Positions 31,860-39,854 of a stretch of 64,000 nt of DNA are shown here, piece by piece. A program made the translations under genes and the position numbers. Under the pieces are notes generated by a model, which was not told the DNA's origin, made no database searches, and saw only the letters and a list, made by a program, of their open reading frames with translations. The stretch's first letter is position 1; every line of letters starts with the position of its first letter. Origin of the DNA: Kutzneria viridogrisea (GTDB taxonomy: Bacteria; Actinomycetota; Actinomycetes; Mycobacteriales; Pseudonocardiaceae). Location of the stretch: assembly GCA_014138725.1 (NCBI GenBank), contig JACJID010000008.1, forward strand, positions 62,001-126,000, given 5' to 3'.

Positions 31860-32361
31860 TAATGTCCCTCTCACGCTCGGACGGGGCGCCGCTAGGCTCG
31901 TGAAGCCGAGTGGATCACGCGAGCACACGGAACCGGGGTTACCGCACCGCAGCACCGCCCCGTTGGGGTCCTGTCGGCTGCCACGCTAGTGGCCAGTCGG
32001 CCCCGCGCACAGCGCGGCGTGCGTGCTACCGCGTGCGATGGGACAGGTATCACACCATGTCGAGGCCGCTTCGCCCCCGGCGGCTGACCCGATCAGGTGG
32101 TCACCGTGGCGTGCGCCACCACGCGGACGCCACGCCGATCCACCCCTATCGACCCCACAGCCGCACGGTCACCACCAGGTTCAGCCGATCAGCCCAACAC
32201 ACTGGTCCGTTCTCGTGCATCTCGAAGCACCCGAAAGGGTTACCGATGCGTCAGGTAGCCGAAGATCCACACCATCGGGCAACCCCAAACACGAATGCAC
32301 AACGTAATTTTGAGCCACGGCCGTAAACGAAGGATTTTCGCTCACAACGCGGAGGTTCGAA
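31860..32361. other. Intergenic region upstream of gltA
   Basis: About 500 bp without a supported gene apart from the tiny ORF at its right end. The left part must hold the gltA promoter and leader. The right end (about 32285-32350) is markedly richer in A and T than its surroundings, which suggests a rightward promoter for the tiny ORF. Open frames of 90-140 codons through the middle lack family features and ribosome sites, and I do not call them. Confidence 0.5.
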
Positions 32362-32430
32362 ATGATCGTGCTCGGATTGGGACTCGGCGTCTCCCTCGGC
32401 ACCTGGTGGTGGCACCACCACTGCTGGTGA
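32362..32430 (+). CDS. Putative 22-aa hydrophobic peptide ending in a Trp-His-Cys tail
   Basis: ATG at 32362 follows a perfect GGAGG (32351-32355) at six bases. The peptide is a short glycine-leucine helix, MIVLGLGLGVSLGT, followed by WWWHHHCW. Its TGA (32428-32430) directly abuts the reverse-strand stop of the sugar kinase gene, so the ORF fills the convergent junction exactly. An A/T-rich stretch upstream could be a promoter. One short membrane-inserting helix with a metal-binding-like tail is conceivable, but nothing proves expression. Confidence 0.45.
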   Translation: MIVLGLGLGVSLGTWWWHHHCW

Positions 32431-33372
32431 TCAGGCTTCACCCCGGACCAATTCAGCGGCATAGGGAGGTTCGGCCCCAGCCCTGGACACGGTGATTGCG
32501 GCCGCGGCCCCGGCATACGCCAGGGCCGCGCGCCATTGTTCGGCATTCAGCTCGCGCACCGCCCGCGCCGAGAGCGCGCCGTGCTGGTGCAGCCAGGCCA
32601 GCACCGCGCCCTGCACGGTGTCGCCCGCCCCGATGGTGTCGGCCACGGTGACCCGCACCGGCGGCACCTCCACCAGCTCACCCTGTCCGGTGAGCGCGGC
32701 CAGCCCCTCGCCGCCCCTGGTGAGCACGATCGCAGCCGGACCCGCCTGCTGCCAGGCCCGCAGGTGCGGCAGCACGTCGGCGTCCTCGTCCAGGCCCGCC
32801 AGCCAGCGGGCGTCCTCCACGGACACCTTGAGCAGCCCCACGTGCGGCAGCCAGGTCTGGAAACGCTTGCGGTACGCCTCGGCGTCGGGGATCAGCACGG
32901 GCCGCACGTTGGGGTCCAGCGCGGTGAGCAGCCCGCGCGCGGACTCCCGGCGCAGCACCGACTCGTACGCGCTGGCGCCCGGTTCCAGCACCATCGACAG
33001 CGTGCCGAAGGACAGGGCGGCGGCCTCGGCGGGCAGCGGCCCGGGGTCGGCGACCAGCCGGTCGGCGGTGCCCTCGACGTAGAAGCCATACCGGGCCGAG
33101 CCGTCAGCGGCCAGGGTCACCACGGCCAGCGTGGTCGGCTCGGGACCGCGCTGCACCAGGCCCAGGCCCACCCCGGACTCGGTCAGCCGCTCGACCAGGG
33201 CGTCGCCGAAGGCGTCGGTGGAGATCCGGGACAGGAAGGACACCGGCACGCCGAGCCTGCCCGCCGCGATGGCCACGTTGTACGGACCGCCGCCCAGGCG
33301 CGGCAGCAGCGCGCCGTCACCGGTCCCGGACGGCACCAGGTCGACCAGGCCCTCACCAGCCACCACGATCAC
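32431..33372 (-). CDS. PfkB-family carbohydrate kinase (fructokinase-like)
   Basis: A 313-aa ribokinase-family sugar kinase. The N-terminal signature is GEGLVDLVPSG followed by RLGGGPYNVAIAAGRLGVPV at residues 26-45, and the C-terminal PfkB motif is VADTIGAGDTVQGAVLAWL near 243-261, with the catalytic Asp in GAGDT. Fructokinases of actinomycetes have this pattern, so phosphorylation of fructose to fructose 6-phosphate is likely, although ribose or other sugars cannot be excluded. GTG 33372 gives MIVVAGEGLVDLVPSG. The TetR gene on its 5' side is on the same strand but ends 69 bases before it, so they may or may not be cotranscribed. Confidence 0.88.
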   Translation of the reverse strand: MIVVAGEGLVDLVPSGTGDGALLPRLGGGPYNVAIAAGRLGVPVSFLSRISTDAFGDALVERLTESGVGLGLVQRGPEPTTLAVVTLAADGSARYGFYVEGTADRLVADPGPLPAEAAALSFGTLSMVLEPGASAYESVLRRESARGLLTALDPNVRPVLIPDAEAYRKRFQTWLPHVGLLKVSVEDARWLAGLDEDADVLPHLRAWQQAGPAAIVLTRGGEGLAALTGQGELVEVPPVRVTVADTIGAGDTVQGAVLAWLHQHGALSARAVRELNAEQWRAALAYAGAAAAITVSRAGAEPPYAAELVRGEA

Positions 33373-33440
33373 GAGCTACTCCCTCGTCAACGTTGTCATC
33401 CGGCCACTCGACCGCGACGGTCGGGACATTGAACCTGGTC

Positions 33441-34034
33441 TCAGCGCTTGGGCGCCAGCCCGCTGAGCAGGAACCGGGACAGGGCCGCAAACGCTTCCGC
33501 GTCCGAGAGCCCGGTTCGCTTGGCGATCGTGCCCAGGTGGATGTTCTCGATGGTGAGACCGACCATTTCGGACACCAGCGCGACGTGCACGTCCTGGAAC
33601 TCGCCCAGCCGCACGCCCTCCGCGATCAGCTCGCGGATCCGCGCGGCGGCGGCCCTGGCGTTGAGCTCGTAGGTGGCGCGGGCGGGCGGGAAGGCGGCGA
33701 TGTCGGCGATGAACTCGCGGGTGGCCGGGCGCAGCTCGTCGGCGGCGGCGGTCAGGTAGCCGCCGATGCGCTCACGCACGTCGGGCAGGTCGGCGATGCG
33801 CTGCTCGATGCGTGCCGTGGCCTTCTTGAAGAAGTGGCCGACCACCTGCACCGACAGCTGTTCCTTGCTGGGGGCCAGCGCGTACAGGGTGGACTTGGAG
33901 CAGCGCAGCCGGGCGGCCAGTTCGTCCAGGGTGAAGGTGGCGAAGCCCTCGGCGAGGAACAGCTCCTCCAGCCGGTCGAGCAGCTCAGCCTGGCGGGCCG
34001 TGGGCGGTCGGCGGACGGAACGCTCACTCAGCAC
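33441..34034 (-). CDS. TetR-family transcriptional regulator
   Basis: A 197-aa TetR protein with the HTH at residues about 12-58: TARQAELLDRLEELFLAEGF, then TLDELAARLRCSKSTLYALA, then PSKEQLSVQVVGHFF. The rest is the helical ligand-binding domain. GTG 34034 starts it. It is divergent from an acyl-CoA dehydrogenase gene, with 127 bp between them containing GTACT-GG-AGTAC at 34093-34104 and a further AGTACT at 34112-34117, likely operator elements. By analogy with other TetR and acyl-CoA dehydrogenase pairs the ligand may be an acyl-CoA; this is inference. Confidence 0.88.
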   Translation of the reverse strand: MLSERSVRRPPTARQAELLDRLEELFLAEGFATFTLDELAARLRCSKSTLYALAPSKEQLSVQVVGHFFKKATARIEQRIADLPDVRERIGGYLTAAADELRPATREFIADIAAFPPARATYELNARAAAARIRELIAEGVRLGEFQDVHVALVSEMVGLTIENIHLGTIAKRTGLSDAEAFAALSRFLLSGLAPKR

Positions 34035-34092
34035 CTGAGCAGGTAACCACACCGCACCCGGGCTGCGGTATGACTCCCGGCACGAAAAAGTA

Positions 34093-34117
34093 GTACTGGA
34101 GTACGTCCCAGAGTACT
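34093..34117. promoter_or_regulatory. Operator-like AGTACT repeats between TetR and acyl-CoA dehydrogenase
   Basis: GTACT (34093) and AGTAC (34100) face each other across two bases, and AGTACT recurs at 34112-34117. They lie between the two divergent start codons, where a TetR site is expected. Confidence 0.4.
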
Positions 34118-34161
34118 GTTTTCCGTACCGAACCCGCCCCTGCCAGCCCCAGGAGCACACG

Positions 34162-35295
34162 ATGCCCGCCGAGCGGATGCTGCCCACCACCGAGGCCGAG
34201 GACCTGTTGTCGCTGGTCAGGGAGATCTGCCAGCAAGAGCTCGCGCCGCACGCCTCGAACTGGGAGGCGGAGTCCCGCTTCCCGCGCGAGGCGTTCCGAG
34301 TACTGGGCAAGAGCGGACTGCTCGGGCTGCCCTACCCGGAGCGGTGGGGCGGTGGCGAACAGCCCTACGAGGTGTACCTCCAGGTGCTGGAGGAGATCGC
34401 CGCGAGCTGGCTGACCGTGGCCGAGGGCATGTCGGTGCACGTGATGTCCTGCTACGCGCTGGCCACCTTCGGCACCGAGCAGCAGCGGGAGAGCTGGCTA
34501 CCGGACATGATCGGCGGGGAGCTGCTCGGGGCCTACGCCCTGTCCGAGCCGCAGGCGGGTTCCGACCCGGCGGGCATGACCACCCGTGCCGTGCGCGAGG
34601 GCGAGGACTACGTGGTCAACGGCACCAAGGCGTGGATCACGCACGCCGGGGTCGCCGACTTCTACACGATGATGACCAAGACCGGCGAGGACGAGGTCTC
34701 CTGCCTGCTCGTGCCCGGGAACAGCGAGGGCCTGTCCGCGGCCCCGCGCGAGCGCACCATGGGGCTGACCAGCTCACCGGTGGCGCAGCTGCGGCTGGAG
34801 GGGCTGCGCGTGCCGGTCGGCAGGCGGATCGGCGAGGAGGGCAGCGGTCTGCGCATCGCGCTGTCCGCGCTGGACTCCGGCCGGCTGGGCATCGCGGCCT
34901 GCGCCGTGGGTCTGGCCCAGGCCGCTCTGGACGAGGCCGTGCGCTATGCCAAGGAGCGCAAGCAGTTCGGCAAGCCGATCATCCAGTTCCAGGGCATGGA
35001 GTTCCTGCTGGCGGACATGGCCGCGGCCGTGGAGTCCGCGCGGGCCACCTACCTGGAGGCGGCCCGCCGCCGGGACCGCGGGCTGCCGTTCAGCAGGCAG
35101 GCCTCGATCGCCAAGCTGGTGGCGACCGACGCCGCGATGAAGGTGACCACCGACGCCGTGCAGGTGCTGGGCGGCGCGGGCTACACGCGGGACTTCCCGG
35201 TGGAGCGGTACATGCGCGAGGCCAAGGTGTTGCAGATCTTCGAGGGCACCAACCAGATCCAGCGCATGGTCATCGCGCGCCAGCTCGCCCGCTGA
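34162..35295 (+). CDS. Acyl-CoA dehydrogenase
   Basis: A 377-aa FAD enzyme that introduces a double bond into acyl-CoA esters. Signature 1 is YALSEPQAGSDPAGMTTRAV near residues 130-149, the middle beta domain has VNGTKAWITHAG, and the C-terminal helical domain has LAQAALDEAVRYAKERKQFG and signature 2 with VQVLGGAGYTRDFPVERYMR near 335-352. The catalytic base is probably the Glu in LQIFEGTNQIQR, the position used by short- and medium-chain enzymes. The chain length of its substrate is not clear. It is divergent from a TetR gene that probably represses it, and an inverted 22-bp repeat array follows its stop. Confidence 0.92.
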   Translation: MPAERMLPTTEAEDLLSLVREICQQELAPHASNWEAESRFPREAFRVLGKSGLLGLPYPERWGGGEQPYEVYLQVLEEIAASWLTVAEGMSVHVMSCYALATFGTEQQRESWLPDMIGGELLGAYALSEPQAGSDPAGMTTRAVREGEDYVVNGTKAWITHAGVADFYTMMTKTGEDEVSCLLVPGNSEGLSAAPRERTMGLTSSPVAQLRLEGLRVPVGRRIGEEGSGLRIALSALDSGRLGIAACAVGLAQAALDEAVRYAKERKQFGKPIIQFQGMEFLLADMAAAVESARATYLEAARRRDRGLPFSRQASIAKLVATDAAMKVTTDAVQVLGGAGYTRDFPVERYMREAKVLQIFEGTNQIQRMVIARQLAR

Positions 35296-35298
35296 GGC

Positions 35299-35430
35299 GT
35301 ACCGGAAGCGCAAACACACCGCACGGGAACGTCCGACACGCGGTACGCGAAGCGCCGACACGCGCTGTCCCCCGCGTGTCGGCGCTTCCGATACCGCGTG
35401 TCGGCGCTTCCGGTACGGCGTGTTTGCGCT
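35299..35430. repeat. Inverted 22-bp repeat array between convergent genes
   Basis: Three units of about 22 bp on each side face each other. The right units read GCGTGTCGGCGCTTCCG (from 35374 and 35396) and then a diverged GCGTGTTTGCGCT. The left units are their reverse complements. The centre is a perfect 16-bp stem, GAAGCGCCGACACGCG (35349-35364) with 35373-35388, around 8 nt; the outermost pairs are AGCGCAAACAC (35307) with GTGTTTGCGCT (35420). It fills the gap between the acyl-CoA dehydrogenase and amidohydrolase genes and probably terminates both. Confidence 0.85.
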
Positions 35431-35437
35431 CCGTGGG

Positions 35438-36652
35438 TCAGCGGTCGCGGTGGTACGGGTTCGCGGTGACGCCCTCGCCGGTGTGCTCGTCGTAGGTGTA
35501 GACCTCGCGCCCGCCGATCCACACACGCAGGGCGCGGGACATGACGTTGAGAGGATCATCGCTCCAGAGCACGATGTCCGCGTCCAGGCCGGGCTTGAGG
35601 GCGCCGACCCGGTCGTCCAGGCCCATGATGCGGGCGGGGTTGCTGGTGATCGCCTTCAGCGCGGTCTCGCTGTCCAGGCCCTCCTTGACCGCCAGGGTCG
35701 CCTGGTGCACCAGGAAGTGGATCGGCACCACCGGGTGGTCGGTCATGATCGCCAGGTCCACCCCGGCCCTGGCCAGGATGCCGGGGTTGCGCAGCGAGCG
35801 GTGCCGCAGCTCCACCTTGGACCGGCTGGTGAACAGCGGCCCGATGATCACCGGGTGGCCGCGCTCGGCGATCAGGTCGGCGAGCAGGTGCGCCTCGGTG
35901 CCGTGGTTGATCACCAGCCGGTAGCCGAACTCCTCGGCCAGCCGCATGGCGGTGGCGATGTCGTCGGCGCGGTGGGTGTGCTGGCACCAGGGCAGCTCGC
36001 CGTCGAGTACCCGGACCAGCACCTCCAGCGTGGGGTCCCGGTCGAACGGCTTGTTCTCCGCCGCCGCGTGCTCGCGCTTGGCCTTGTAGTCCTGGGCCTT
36101 GGTGAAGGCGTCGCGGATGATCGCGGCCACGCCCTGGCGGGTGGACGGGGTCTTGTCCTTGTTGCCGTACACACGCTTGGGGTTCTCGCCCAGCGCGCTC
36201 TTCACGCTGACCGGCTCGCGCAGCAGCATCTCGTCCACGGTGCGGCCCCAGCACTTGACCGCGACGGTCTGCCCGCCGATGGGGTTGCCGGAACCAGGCT
36301 TGATCACCACCGTGGTCACCCCGCCGGACAGGGCGTCGGCGAAGGCCAGGTCCGCCGGGTTGATCGCGTCCAGGGCACGCAGCCGGGCCCCGTTGGGGTC
36401 GGTCATCTCGTTGGTGTCCTCGCCCGCCCAGCCCTCGGCCTCCTCGCACACCCCCAGGTGTCCGTGCGACTCGACGAAGCCGGGCAGCACCCAGGACCCG
36501 GCCGCGTCCACGACCTCGGCGTCCTCGGGCACGTCCACGTCGGCGTCCGGGCCGACCGCGATGATCCTGCCCTCGGAGATCAGCACCGTTCCGCCGTCGA
36601 TGGGATCGCCCTCGACCGGAACCACGTATCCACCTGTGATGGCCAGCGTCAT
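35438..36652 (-). CDS. Amidohydrolase (imidazolonepropionase-like)
   Basis: A 404-aa metal-dependent hydrolase. The metal-binding H-x-H is in VESHGHLG near residue 67, later ligands are in WCQHTHRADD and LVINHGTEAHLL, and the catalytic Asp is in AIMTDHPVVPIHF. The C-terminal beta region (GLDDRVGALKPGLDADIVLW) is typical of the imidazolonepropionase-like and dihydroorotase-like amidohydrolases of unknown substrate. All expected metal ligands are present, unlike the degenerate homologue at 19570-20583. ATG 36652 was chosen over a TTG three codons upstream. It is monocistronic and convergent with the acyl-CoA dehydrogenase gene. Confidence 0.88.
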   Translation of the reverse strand: MTLAITGGYVVPVEGDPIDGGTVLISEGRIIAVGPDADVDVPEDAEVVDAAGSWVLPGFVESHGHLGVCEEAEGWAGEDTNEMTDPNGARLRALDAINPADLAFADALSGGVTTVVIKPGSGNPIGGQTVAVKCWGRTVDEMLLREPVSVKSALGENPKRVYGNKDKTPSTRQGVAAIIRDAFTKAQDYKAKREHAAAENKPFDRDPTLEVLVRVLDGELPWCQHTHRADDIATAMRLAEEFGYRLVINHGTEAHLLADLIAERGHPVIIGPLFTSRSKVELRHRSLRNPGILARAGVDLAIMTDHPVVPIHFLVHQATLAVKEGLDSETALKAITSNPARIMGLDDRVGALKPGLDADIVLWSDDPLNVMSRALRVWIGGREVYTYDEHTGEGVTANPYHRDR

Positions 36653-36691
36653 GGTTCGCAACGCTAAAGGCTTTGCCCGCGCGGCACTAGC

Positions 36692-37765
36692 TCAGGCCGT
36701 TTGCTGGTACGCCGGGTAGGTCAGGTACCCCGCGTCCCCGCCCTGGTAGTAGGTGGCCTCGTCGAAGGGGGCGATGGGCAGGTCGGTGCGCAGCCGCTCG
36801 ACGAGGTCGGGGTTGGCGATGAAGGCGCGGCCGAAGCTGATGAGGTCGGCGCCCAGTTCGAGCCAGCGATCCGCATCGGACCGACCGGTGACCTTCGCCC
36901 CCATCGGGTAGACCGGGTTCATGACGAGGGTGCCCGGCCACACGTGGCGCAGGGCCAGCAGCGTCTCGTCCCCGGTGGTGGCTTCGAGGTGGACGTACGC
37001 CAGGTCCAGGCGGGCCAGCTCGGACAGCAGCTCGGTGTACAGCTCCAGGACCTCGGTCTCCTCGACGCCCCAGAAGTTCGCGCCAGGGGAGAGCCGGATG
37101 CCGGTCCTGGCGCCGCCGACGGCCTCGACCGTCGCGGACACCGCCTCGACGGCGAACCGGATCCGGTTGGGCACCGAGCCGCCGTAGCGATCCGTGCGCA
37201 GGTTGGCGTTCGAGGACAGGAACTGCGAGATCAGGTAGCCGTTGGCGCCGTGCAGTTCGACCCCGTCGAACCCTGCGTCGACGGCACGGCGGGCGGCCTG
37301 GGCGTAGGACTGGGCCTGCTCGGGCACTTCAGCGAGGTCCAGGGCGCGCGGCACCGGCACGGGCTGGGGCCCGGTCGGGGTGAACACGTCACCGACGGCG
37401 GGCACGGCTGAGGGCCCGACCGGTTGCAGGCCGGTGGTGTCGGGGTGCGAGACCCGTCCGCCGTGCATGAGCTGGGCGAAGACGCGTCCGCCGTTGGCGT
37501 GCACGGCCGCGGTCACCGGGCGCCACGCGGCGACCTGCTCCTCGGTGTGCAGCCCCGGCGTGCCCGGGTTGGACTGCCCGACCACGTTGGGCTGCACCCC
37601 CTCGGTCACGATCAACCCGGCCGTCGCGCGCTGGGCGTAGTAGGTGGCCATCGACGGGGTCGCCAGGCCCTCAGCGGTGGCCCGGACCCGGGTCATCGGG
37701 GCCATCACGACCCGGTTGGGCAGGGTCAGGTCGCCGAGCCGGTAGCTGTCGAAGAGGCTTGTCAT
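36692..37765 (-). CDS. Old yellow enzyme family ene-reductase (NemA-like)
   Basis: A 357-aa FMN-dependent ene-reductase. It begins LFDSYRLGDLTLPNRVVMAP, has the substrate-binding HGANGYLISQFLSSNANLRT near residues 175-195 (containing the H-x-x-N pair), GANFWGVEE near 243 and the flavin phosphate-binding ISFGRAFIANPDLVERLR near 316. Such enzymes reduce activated double bonds, N-ethylmaleimide or nitro compounds with NADPH. The divergent MerR gene and the palindrome in a promoter with a 19-20 bp spacer (37783-37798) suggest induction by an electrophile or thiol-reactive compound. Confidence 0.92.
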   Translation of the reverse strand: MTSLFDSYRLGDLTLPNRVVMAPMTRVRATAEGLATPSMATYYAQRATAGLIVTEGVQPNVVGQSNPGTPGLHTEEQVAAWRPVTAAVHANGGRVFAQLMHGGRVSHPDTTGLQPVGPSAVPAVGDVFTPTGPQPVPVPRALDLAEVPEQAQSYAQAARRAVDAGFDGVELHGANGYLISQFLSSNANLRTDRYGGSVPNRIRFAVEAVSATVEAVGGARTGIRLSPGANFWGVEETEVLELYTELLSELARLDLAYVHLEATTGDETLLALRHVWPGTLVMNPVYPMGAKVTGRSDADRWLELGADLISFGRAFIANPDLVERLRTDLPIAPFDEATYYQGGDAGYLTYPAYQQTA

Positions 37766-37782
37766 GCCGGCTACGCTAAAAC

Positions 37783-37798
37783 CTGACATCCATGTCAG
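37783..37798. promoter_or_regulatory. MerR operator in the ene-reductase promoter
   Basis: CTGACAT-CC-ATGTCAG is a perfect dyad between divergent genes. On the minus strand it separates a -35-like TTGCCT from a -10-like TAGCGT by about 19-20 bp, the overlong spacer that MerR proteins correct by bending DNA. Confidence 0.65.
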
Positions 37799-37839
37799 AG
37801 GCAAAGCCTTGTGCCGCGGGTCACACACGGGAGGGTGCG

Positions 37840-38214
37840 GTGCGCATCGGGGAGTTGGCGACCCGAACCGGGGTCAGCGTCCGGTCCCTGCGCTACTACG
37901 AGGAGCAGCGGCTGCTCACCAGCACCCGCAGCCCCAGCGGGCAGCGGCACTACACGGTCGAGGAGGTCGAACGGGTCGCGTTCATCCAGCGGCTGTACGC
38001 CGCGGGCCTGTCCAGCAGCACCATCCTCCAACTGCTGCCCTGCGTCGACTCGCCCAGCGAGGAGAACTCCGACGCCGCGCTGGAGCGGATGGCACAGGAA
38101 CGCGACCGGCTGTCCGCGCACATCGACGACCTGCTCTGCACCCTGGACGCGCTCGACCACCTCATGGCCGCGAACCGGGCGCACAAGGCCACGCTGCGCA
38201 CGGCGCGGCACTAG
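37840..38214 (+). CDS. MerR-family transcriptional regulator
   Basis: A 124-aa MerR protein. The winged helix occupies residues 1-70 (MRIGELATRTGVSVRSLRYY, then EEQRLLTSTRSPSGQRHYTV) followed by a dimerisation coiled coil (ALERMAQERDRLSAHIDDLL). GTG 37840 was chosen because GGGAGGG lies just upstream and it gives the canonical MRIGELA start; ATG 37792 lies inside the operator and is unlikely. The short effector region has Cys residues (LLPCVDS, LLCTLDA) that could sense thiol-reactive compounds. The divergent ene-reductase is the probable target. The gene overlaps the convergent aldose epimerase gene by four bases. Confidence 0.88.
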   Translation: MRIGELATRTGVSVRSLRYYEEQRLLTSTRSPSGQRHYTVEEVERVAFIQRLYAAGLSSSTILQLLPCVDSPSEENSDAALERMAQERDRLSAHIDDLLCTLDALDHLMAANRAHKATLRTARH

Positions 38215-39116
38215 CGCGGAATCAGTCCCCAGCGGCCCGACCACGCGTCGCCCGGGGCCAGCGTGATCAGGTCGATGCCGGAGTTCAGCGCGTCCGGCGG
38301 GCAGGTCATCGGCTCGATCGCCACGGCACGGCCCCGGCCGGGGAACTCGTCGGGGGTGTAGACCTGCACCCAGCGGAAGTCCGGGTCGGCCCACAGCTCC
38401 ACGGCGGTCTTCGGGCCGGTGAGCCGGTGCCGGACCAGCCCGTCGGCCCCGGGCACGCAGCCGCCGAACGCGTGGTCCAGGCGCTCCCCGCGCAGCGAGC
38501 GTGGGCGGCGGAAGTCCACCTCGGTGCGGCTGAGTCCGACCTGCGGCCCGCAGGGCACCATCGACTCCGGGTCCAGCGGCAGGCTGGTGGTCGCGGCCAG
38601 GCGCAGCGTGCAGTCGTCGGTGGCGCTGGCCCCCGCCCGCACGTACGGGTGCGTGCCGATGCCGAAGGGCACGGCGCGGTCCCCGATGTTGTGCACCCCG
38701 TGGGTCACGGTGAGCCCGTGCGCGTCCAGCGCGTAGCTGATCGTCACGCGCAGCGGCACCGGCCAGCCCGGCTGCACGCCCACCTCCACTCCCAGCGAGA
38801 TGAGCGATCCGGTGTGGGTGATCACCTGCCACGGCACCTTGCGGACCAGGCCGTGACTGGCGTTGCCCCGCGCGGGCTCGGTCAGCTCCAGCTGCTGCTC
38901 GGCCCCGTCGAACCGCCAGCGCCCGCCCGCCACCCGGTTGGGCCAGGGCGCGAGCACGTTGCCGCTGCCCATCGGCGGCGCCTCGGACTCCGCGAAGGTC
39001 TCCACGTACGGCTGGCCGGCCACCTCGAACACGCGCAGACCGGCGCCGATCCCGGTGACCACCGCCCGGGCCGTGCCGTAGGTGATCTCGAACTGTGCAC
39101 CGGTGGGGCCGCTCAC
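38211..39116 (-). CDS. Aldose 1-epimerase family protein
   Basis: A 301-aa galactose-mutarotase-like beta-sandwich enzyme that interconverts sugar anomers. Family motifs: VLAPWPNRVAGGRWRFDG near residues 54-71, NASHGLVRKVPWQV near 84 with the catalytic His, FGIGTHPYVRAG near 149 with the second His, and VQVYTPDEFPGRGRAVAIEP near 253 with the catalytic Glu in AIEPMTCPPDALN. GTG 39116 gives the usual N-terminus. It belongs to the actinobacterial aldose-epimerase group whose physiological sugar is not defined. Its 3' end overlaps the MerR gene tail to tail. Confidence 0.9.
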   Translation of the reverse strand: MSGPTGAQFEITYGTARAVVTGIGAGLRVFEVAGQPYVETFAESEAPPMGSGNVLAPWPNRVAGGRWRFDGAEQQLELTEPARGNASHGLVRKVPWQVITHTGSLISLGVEVGVQPGWPVPLRVTISYALDAHGLTVTHGVHNIGDRAVPFGIGTHPYVRAGASATDDCTLRLAATTSLPLDPESMVPCGPQVGLSRTEVDFRRPRSLRGERLDHAFGGCVPGADGLVRHRLTGPKTAVELWADPDFRWVQVYTPDEFPGRGRAVAIEPMTCPPDALNSGIDLITLAPGDAWSGRWGLIPR

Positions 39117-39212
39117 GCGTGCGAGCTTAGAGGTAGTGGCGGGGCCGCGATACGGGCGCGAGCTTGCCCGAGTCGACCTCGGGACCGACCCGTGATGTGG
39201 TGGAATGCCCCC

Positions 39213-39851
39213 ATGCGCAAGCGGGACCTGCTGGTCGTCGGGCTCGCCGCCGCGGCGCTGACCGGCTGCGGTGCACCAGGTCAGCCGGCCGCGGAGCCGG
39301 GCAAGGCGGCCACCCTGTCGGAGGACGTCATCCCCTACGACACCACGGTGTTCATGACCAACCGGAACCCGGTGCTGCCCGCCGACGGCGGCTGCGGGCC
39401 GGTCACCAGGGACTTCCTGGTGCAGATCGGCATGACCCTGGACAAGTACGAGAAGCCGTCCACCGACAGCAGCGGCAAGACCTGCTCGATCTACACCCGC
39501 GACGCGCAGTTGCAGGTGGCCTCGGCCCACAAGCCGTTCGGGGACTACTGGCGCTCGCGGGCGAGCGAGACCTCCGACCCCGCGGCCACGTCCTCCCTGG
39601 GCGGTTTCCGCCGGTTCATCCTCCAGGGCACGTACTACGCGGTGGAGTACCCGGACAAGTACAACGAGACCTACCGGTCCAGCCCGCGCAAGTGCAACCT
39701 GGCGATCGACACCGGGGCCCCGGTCCCGCTGACGCTGACCTACACCGGGACCGAGACCACCGAGTTCAGGCAGACCTGCGCCTCGGCGGAGAAGTACGCC
39801 ACGGCCCTGCTGAGCAAGCTCGACCCCGGCGGCGGCAGCCGGGTCGGCTGA
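39213..39851 (+). CDS. DUF3558-type lipoprotein
   Basis: A 212-aa lipoprotein with the signal MRKRDLLVVGLAAAALTGCG; the lipobox LTGC puts the lipidated Cys at residue 19. The mature part (GCGPVTRDFLVQIGMTLDKY, then GKTCSIYTRDAQLQVASA, then RKCNLAIDTGAPVPLTLT) has the paired cysteines and layout of DUF3558-like proteins, abundant at the surface of Pseudonocardiaceae and of unknown function. It stands alone between divergent and convergent neighbours; its 3' end is three bases from the ABC permease gene's stop on the other strand. Confidence 0.8.
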   Translation: MRKRDLLVVGLAAAALTGCGAPGQPAAEPGKAATLSEDVIPYDTTVFMTNRNPVLPADGGCGPVTRDFLVQIGMTLDKYEKPSTDSSGKTCSIYTRDAQLQVASAHKPFGDYWRSRASETSDPAATSSLGGFRRFILQGTYYAVEYPDKYNETYRSSPRKCNLAIDTGAPVPLTLTYTGTETTEFRQTCASAEKYATALLSKLDPGGGSRVG

Positions 39852-39854
39852 GCC

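Noticed and set aside
32246-32326. 26-codon ORF starting MRQVAEDPHH upstream of the 22-aa ORF
   Set aside because: A weak GAAAGGG upstream and no recognisable feature; support is much poorer than for the ORF at 32362.
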